64,000 bases of DNA from Streptomyces sp. RerS4. GTDB taxonomy: Bacteria; Actinomycetota; Actinomycetes; Streptomycetales; Streptomycetaceae. The notes below the pieces were generated by a model. That model saw only the letters and a list, made by a program, of their open reading frames with translations. It did no database searches and was not told the origin of the DNA. Shown here piece after piece: positions 60,105 through 64,000 of this stretch. Location of the stretch: positions 6,992,501 through 7,056,500 of the forward strand of contig NZ_CP097322.1 of NCBI RefSeq assembly GCF_023515955.1, in the 5' to 3' direction. Position numbers and translations under genes: made by a program. How positions within the stretch are numbered: position 1 is the stretch's first letter; each line of letters opens with the position of its first letter.

Positions 60105-60821
60105 TCAGTCGGTGTCGAGGCCGTCGATCAGGCGGTTGAGGAACCGGGTGAAGGTGGCCTCGGGCGTCAGGGGGCGTCCGGGGGCGGCGAGGGCTTCGGC
60201 GAGTTCCGGGTGGTCGCCGTCCGCGGCGACGGCGGCGAGGTAACGGGCTTCGGCCGCGGTGCGGTCGGGGGACCGTGAGGCCGCGGCCCGCGCGATCTCA
60301 TGGGCGACGTGCCCGGCCACGAACGCGGTGAGTTGCGCGAAGACCTCCAGCTTCGCCGCACCGTCCAGTCCGGTGGGCCGCAGGGCGGCGAGCGCGCGTT
60401 CCAGGAAGGCCAGGGTGTTGGGGCCGGGGGTGCGGCCTGCGGCCAGAGCGGCGGGTAGCCAGGGGTGTCGCAGCATGTGGGCGCGCTGGAGGTGGGCGAT
60501 GGCCTTCAGGTCGGCCCGCCAGTCACCGGTGGGTGTGTTCGTGGTCGGCAGTTCGCCGCTGACGTGATCGACCATCAACTCCAGCAGCGTCTCCTTGTCG
60601 GGGGCGTAGCTGTAGAGCGACATGGCGCCGGCTCCGACCTGCGCGGCGACTTTCCGCATGGTGACCGCTTCGAGCCCGTCCGCGTCCGCCAGGGCGACCG
60701 CCGCCGCCGTGATCGCCTCTCGGCTGTAGGCGGGCTTGCGGCCCCTGCGGGGCCGGCCGGAGCCCAGCCAGAGCCGCTCGGGGTCGATGCCCGTGGCGTC
60801 GGCCCCTCCTTCACGGGGCAT
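60105..60821 (-). CDS. TetR family regulator with TetR_C domain
   Basis: A 238-residue regulator. The N-terminal HTH (residues 34-80) is AITAAAVALADADGLEAVTM then RKVAAQVGAGAMSLYSYAPD, and the C-terminal half is the TetR_C type (MVDHVSGELP, HPWLPAALAAGRTPGPNTLA). Members of this subgroup often respond to drugs or lipophilic molecules. It is divergent from a CocE-type hydrolase across 97 bases, which hold an inverted repeat, so it probably represses that gene and itself. Confidence 0.9.
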   Translation of the reverse strand: MPREGGADATGIDPERLWLGSGRPRRGRKPAYSREAITAAAVALADADGLEAVTMRKVAAQVGAGAMSLYSYAPDKETLLELMVDHVSGELPTTNTPTGDWRADLKAIAHLQRAHMLRHPWLPAALAAGRTPGPNTLAFLERALAALRPTGLDGAAKLEVFAQLTAFVAGHVAHEIARAAASRSPDRTAAEARYLAAVAADGDHPELAEALAAPGRPLTPEATFTRFLNRLIDGLDTD

Positions 60822-60885
60822 GGTCCACGCTCCTTCCCTTGATCGAGGCGGCCGTTGCGGTCCTCATCCAATCATCCTCTATTCT

Positions 60886-60898
60886 CGTACACCGTACG
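60886..60898. promoter_or_regulatory. Operator-like inverted repeat
   Basis: CGTAC-ACC-GTACG, a perfect 5-pair repeat, lies 20 bases before the CocE-type gene and 65 from the TetR start. TATTCT at 60880 could be the -10 of the hydrolase promoter. Confidence 0.4.
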
Positions 60899-60917
60899 TA
60901 TATCGAGGAGGGGAACG

Positions 60918-62624
60918 ATGGCATCACGCACGCGCCAGCCGCACGGTCCTGTACCGAGGTCCGCCTGGGCACCGCCTTCCGGCAAGCCGCCGCTGGCCTC
61001 ACGCATGATGAGGGCGACCTGGCGCGGCCTCCCGGCCAAACGACACGACGTCGGGTGGGAGCCGGGGCTGTCGGTGCCCGCCGCCGACGGCAGCCCACTC
61101 ATCACCGACCACTACTTCCCGCGCGCCGAGGGCGACTTCCCCACCCTCCTGGTGCGCTCGCCGTACGGCAGGGGCCTGCCGTGGTCTCCCATGTACGGCC
61201 TGCTCTTCGCCGAACAGGGCTTCCACGTCGTGCTGCAGAGCTGCCGCGGCACCGGCGGCTCCGGCGGTGAGTTCGACCTGTGGCGCAACGAGGTCGCCGA
61301 CGGTCGGGCGACGGTGTCCTGGCTGCGCGAGCAGAGCTGGTTCAACGGAACACTGGGGACCGTCGGCCCCAGCTACCTGGGATACGTGCAGTGGGCGCTC
61401 GCCGTGGACCCGCCACCGGAGCTGAAGGCGATGGCGGTGCAGGTGGGGCTGCACGATCCGTACGCCCTGTTCCACGCGGACGGTGCGCTCCGCCTGGAGA
61501 ACGCCCTCGTCGTCGGGGCCGGCATGACCTACCAGCACCAAGGCATGGCACCGTTCGTGAGGGCGACACTGCGCCTGCAGCGTCGCCTGCGTGAGGTCAT
61601 CACCGCGAAGCCGCTGCGCGGGGCGTACGCATCCGCTCTCGGGGGCGAGGTGCCCTGGCTGGACGACGTCATGTCACACCCGGATGCCGAGGACGCGTAC
61701 TGGGACGGCGCGTCGACGGCATCGGTCGCGGAGCGGCTGAGCGTGCCGACCAGTCTGATCACCGGATGGCACGACGTACTGGGCGACCAGACCTTCGAGC
61801 AGTACCGGCGCCTGCGTGAGGCCGGGTGCGAGACCGCCTTGCTCGTCGGCCCCTGGACCCACACGTCCGCGCTCCAGCGGGGGTGGCCCGAGGTGTTCGC
61901 CGAGAGCCTCGCCTGGCTGCGCGCGCACCTGTGCGACGATCCCACCGACCTCCGCCCCACCCGGGTGCGCGTGCACGTCGGCGGCGAAGACGACTGGCGG
62001 GACCTCGACGACTGGCCGCCGGCCGCCGCCGTCAGCCCGTGGTTTCCCACCCCGCAGGGACACCTCACCCAGCAGGCACCCGCCGAATCCGCACCGCTGA
62101 CGTCGTTCCGCTACGACCCGGACGACCCCACCCCCTCCCTCGGCGGACCGCTGCTCTCCCGTACGGCCGGTCCTCGCGACAACGGCACCCTGGAGATCCG
62201 GGACGACGTACTGACCTTCACCAGCCCCCCGCTGACCGCACCCGTGGACATCCTCGGCCCGATCTCCGCGCGGTTGAGCATCTCCACGGACACCGGCCAC
62301 GCCGACGTCTTCACCCGCCTGTGCGACGTGGACCCACAAGGCCGCTCCGTCAACGTCTGCGACGGGCTGGGCCGGCTTCGGACCGCCGAACAGGCGGCGC
62401 CCTCGCACCTCACCGTGCCGATGAGCTCCACCGCCCACCGCTTCGCCGTCGGGCACCGCATACGCTGGCAGATCAGCGGAGGCGCCCACCCGCGCTACGC
62501 CCGCAACCCCGGCAACGGACAGTCGCCGGTGGACGCCACCACCTTCACACCGGTGCGCATCACGCTCCACACGGACTCGGCCCTGATGCTCGCGACGCCC
62601 ACCCACGGCTCCGCTGAGGCCTAA
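60918..62624 (+). CDS. CocE/NonD family X-Pro dipeptidyl-peptidase-like hydrolase
   Basis: A 568-residue hydrolase from ATG 60918 (GAGGAGGGGAACG before it). The nucleophile is Ser152 in TVGPSYLGYVQWAL, Asp is expected in TGWHDVLGDQ and His in GPWTHTSALQ. The C-terminal domain is the jelly-roll lid seen in cocaine esterase and X-Pro dipeptidyl peptidases. Family members cleave esters or X-Pro peptides; here no signal peptide is present. It is controlled by the divergent TetR. Substrate unknown. Confidence 0.88.
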   Translation: MASRTRQPHGPVPRSAWAPPSGKPPLASRMMRATWRGLPAKRHDVGWEPGLSVPAADGSPLITDHYFPRAEGDFPTLLVRSPYGRGLPWSPMYGLLFAEQGFHVVLQSCRGTGGSGGEFDLWRNEVADGRATVSWLREQSWFNGTLGTVGPSYLGYVQWALAVDPPPELKAMAVQVGLHDPYALFHADGALRLENALVVGAGMTYQHQGMAPFVRATLRLQRRLREVITAKPLRGAYASALGGEVPWLDDVMSHPDAEDAYWDGASTASVAERLSVPTSLITGWHDVLGDQTFEQYRRLREAGCETALLVGPWTHTSALQRGWPEVFAESLAWLRAHLCDDPTDLRPTRVRVHVGGEDDWRDLDDWPPAAAVSPWFPTPQGHLTQQAPAESAPLTSFRYDPDDPTPSLGGPLLSRTAGPRDNGTLEIRDDVLTFTSPPLTAPVDILGPISARLSISTDTGHADVFTRLCDVDPQGRSVNVCDGLGRLRTAEQAAPSHLTVPMSSTAHRFAVGHRIRWQISGGAHPRYARNPGNGQSPVDATTFTPVRITLHTDSALMLATPTHGSAEA

Positions 62625-62638
62625 CGCCTGCCGGGCAA

Positions 62639-62670
62639 GGCTCTGGACGAGGTCCCCCTCGTCCGGAGCC
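62639..62670 (+). terminator. Strong terminator after the hydrolase
   Basis: GGCTCTGGACGAG (62639-62651) pairs with CTCGTCCGGAGCC (62658-62670), 13 pairs with one wobble, around a GTCCCC loop. It is 15 bases past the stop codon. Confidence 0.85.
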
Positions 62671-62993
62671 GAGCCGGTGGCGGGGCAGTGAGTGCCAGAG
62701 GTCGAGCCGAGCCGGCTCCGGCGCTGGCTCCCGACCCGGTGGCAGCGATCGACGGCCACGTCATGCGAGTCCTGCCGTCCGACGTAGCGGCAGGTTCACC
62801 CCGTGCACCGCCCCGGAGTCGGCCGATCCACCGGGTCGAGGCGGACGAGCACGCCGGCGCGCCAGCATGGCGCTCGCCTAAGCTCGGCGACGGCCTGCCG
62901 TTCAACCCCGCGCACTTCCCCGCGGTCGACCCGAACCCCACCGGCCGGCTCACCGTCCGGTCGTGACCACCGTCTCATCGCAGGAGCAACGAC
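62671..62993. other. Region with a possible gene remnant
   Basis: 323 bases. A plus-strand frame ending at 62966 reads KLGDGLPFNPAHFPAVDPN then PTGRLTVRS and stops, which looks like the end of a real protein but I cannot identify it. No start, no upstream domain. The rest is unassigned. Confidence 0.35.
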
Positions 62994-64000
62994 GTGCACC
63001 ACCAGCTCACGTACGGCGACATCAAGACCGCCACCGACCGGATCTCGGGGCGCGTCCGCCCCGTCACCCTGACCCCGACCCCGCCCGCCCCGGGCACGAT
63101 CCGCACCGCGCATCGCGGCCCCCGCGACCGCCGCGACGACCGCCCCGAACAGCCCTACGAGCTGTGGCTCGCCCTGGAGTTCATGCAGCACACGGGCTCG
63201 TTCAAGGCCCGCGGCGCGCAGAACTTCATCCAGGCCCACCGCGACGCCGGCACCCTCCCCGACGCGGGTGTGACGATCGCCTCGGGCGGCAACGCCGGCC
63301 TGGCCTGCGCCTGGGCCGCTCAGCAGCAGGGCGTACGAGCCACCGTGTTCCTTCCCACCACCGCCCCGGCGGTGAAGGTGGGCAAGCTCCGCGGCTACGG
63401 CGCCGACGTGCGACTGGTCGGCGCGGAGTACGCCGAGGCGCTGGCCGCGTGCGAGGAGTTCGCCGTCACCACCGGGGCGCTCGCCTCGCACGCCTACGAC
63501 CACCCGCTCATCGCGGCCGGCGCCGGCACGCTGCTGGAGGAGATCCACCGGCAGATCCCCGACCTGGACACCGTCGTGGTCGCGGTCGGTGGCGGCGGAC
63601 TGTTCGCCGGCGTCGCGACCGCCGCCCGGCACCACGGCATCCGCACCGTCGCCGTCGAGCCGGAGAACTGCCGCGCCCTGAACGCCGCGATCGAGGCCGG
63701 CCGCCCGGTCGACGTCACGGTGGACTCGATCGCCGCCGACTCCCTCGGCGCCCGCCGCACCTCGGCGATGGCTCTGCACGCCGCCCAGCAGGACGACGTG
63801 TACTCCGTGCTGGTGCCGGACAGCGAGATCGTCCGCGCCCGTCAGGCTCTGTGGGACGACCGGCGCATCGCGGTCGAGTACGGCGCCGCCACCGCCCTGG
63901 CCGCGCTCACCTGCCCAGACCTGCCCGCACAACCCGCCTCGGCGCGAGGTAGCTACCGACCGGGCAGCGGCGAGAAGGTATGCGTGGTCCTCTGCGGCGC
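62994..64000 (+). CDS. PLP-dependent threonine dehydratase-like enzyme (cut by window edge)
   Basis: At least 335 residues, running off the right edge. It begins at GTG 62994 with AGGAG 7 bases upstream. The PLP lysine is Lys71 in GSFKARGAQN, the phosphate loop is SGGNAG (97-102), and VAVGGGGLFAGVA (about residue 200) is the second glycine-rich loop. This is fold-type II PLP chemistry, as in threonine/serine dehydratases or racemases. The product family cannot be fixed without the end. No regulatory ACT domain is seen yet. It has no stop in the window, so its whole frame is open. Confidence 0.85.
   Translation, partial: MHHQLTYGDIKTATDRISGRVRPVTLTPTPPAPGTIRTAHRGPRDRRDDRPEQPYELWLALEFMQHTGSFKARGAQNFIQAHRDAGTLPDAGVTIASGGNAGLACAWAAQQQGVRATVFLPTTAPAVKVGKLRGYGADVRLVGAEYAEALAACEEFAVTTGALASHAYDHPLIAAGAGTLLEEIHRQIPDLDTVVVAVGGGGLFAGVATAARHHGIRTVAVEPENCRALNAAIEAGRPVDVTVDSIAADSLGARRTSAMALHAAQQDDVYSVLVPDSEIVRARQALWDDRRIAVEYGAATALAALTCPDLPAQPASARGSYRPGSGEKVCVVLCG

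Noticed and set aside
62963..63952. A 329-residue plus-strand frame at the right end
   Set aside because: It is an Arg/Pro-rich shadow of the PLP enzyme, which is open in a different frame to the window edge.

Overview
The window is high-GC actinobacterial DNA, almost certainly a Streptomyces chromosome. GC-rich third codon positions, frequent GTG starts, paired genes with ATGA or GTGA overlaps, Tat and Sec secreted proteins, an ECF42-type sigma factor, an Imm49 protein, a non-ribosomal peptide (RiPP) operon and a type I-E style CRISPR repeat all fit. Much of it reads as accessory or chromosome-arm DNA: one-gene metabolic units with their own repressors are mixed with remnants of dead genes.

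Layout. 0-17.5 kb: a GH26-like secreted glycosidase, a small secreted transglycosylase with a structured leader, an Imm49 protein, a GNAT enzyme, an FAD oxidase/TetR pair with a double operator, a Tat-exported class A beta-lactamase, an alpha/beta hydrolase, an FAD monooxygenase-like protein, an Ig-repeat surface protein with a coupled partner, an ECF42-type sigma factor with its DGPF protein, and a WYL regulator divergent from an F420/NAD(P) reductase-like gene. 17.7-24.2 kb: a stress and repair block with a J-domain protein, a zinc-ribbon protein, grpE-dnaK (second-copy type, no hspR), a NHEJ ligase and LigD-type polymerase, and a phosphoribosyltransferase. 24.8-25.2 kb: a scar holding SMI1-like and IS5-like remnants.

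26.9-38.5 kb: one translationally coupled operon reading leftwards. In order it encodes a membrane-anchored beta-propeller protein, a MoxR AAA+ ATPase, a DUF58 protein, a transglutaminase-like membrane protein whose three catalytic residues are all replaced, a 1427-residue caspase-nSTAND-transmembrane-WD40 protein, and an EACC1 protein. The architecture matches predicted actinobacterial conflict or suicide systems, here with sensors placed outside the membrane.

42.0-44.3 kb: a toxin-like locus, made of a protein with a long Pro/Glu/Ala repeat tail and a partner with a duplicated domain. 45.9-53.3 kb: a compact RiPP operon with two putative precursors (a Thr/Val-rich core ending in Cys, and a protein with three Tyr-x-Val-Leu-Val-Arg repeats), a cyclase-less LanKC-type lyase-kinase, a B12-type radical SAM enzyme, a radical SAM/SPASM enzyme, a methyltransferase and a glycosyltransferase. 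I do not recognise this enzyme and precursor combination; with the caspase operon it is the best candidate for a new system.

53.6-64 kb: a DUF2795-like protein, a class 3 lipase, FabV enoyl reductase, an orphan CRISPR repeat, a dienelactone-hydrolase-like protein without its nucleophile, a decayed LCAT-like lipase gene, a TetR/CocE-type hydrolase pair, and a PLP threonine dehydratase-like gene running off the right edge. No rRNA, tRNA, complete insertion sequence or cas gene was seen.
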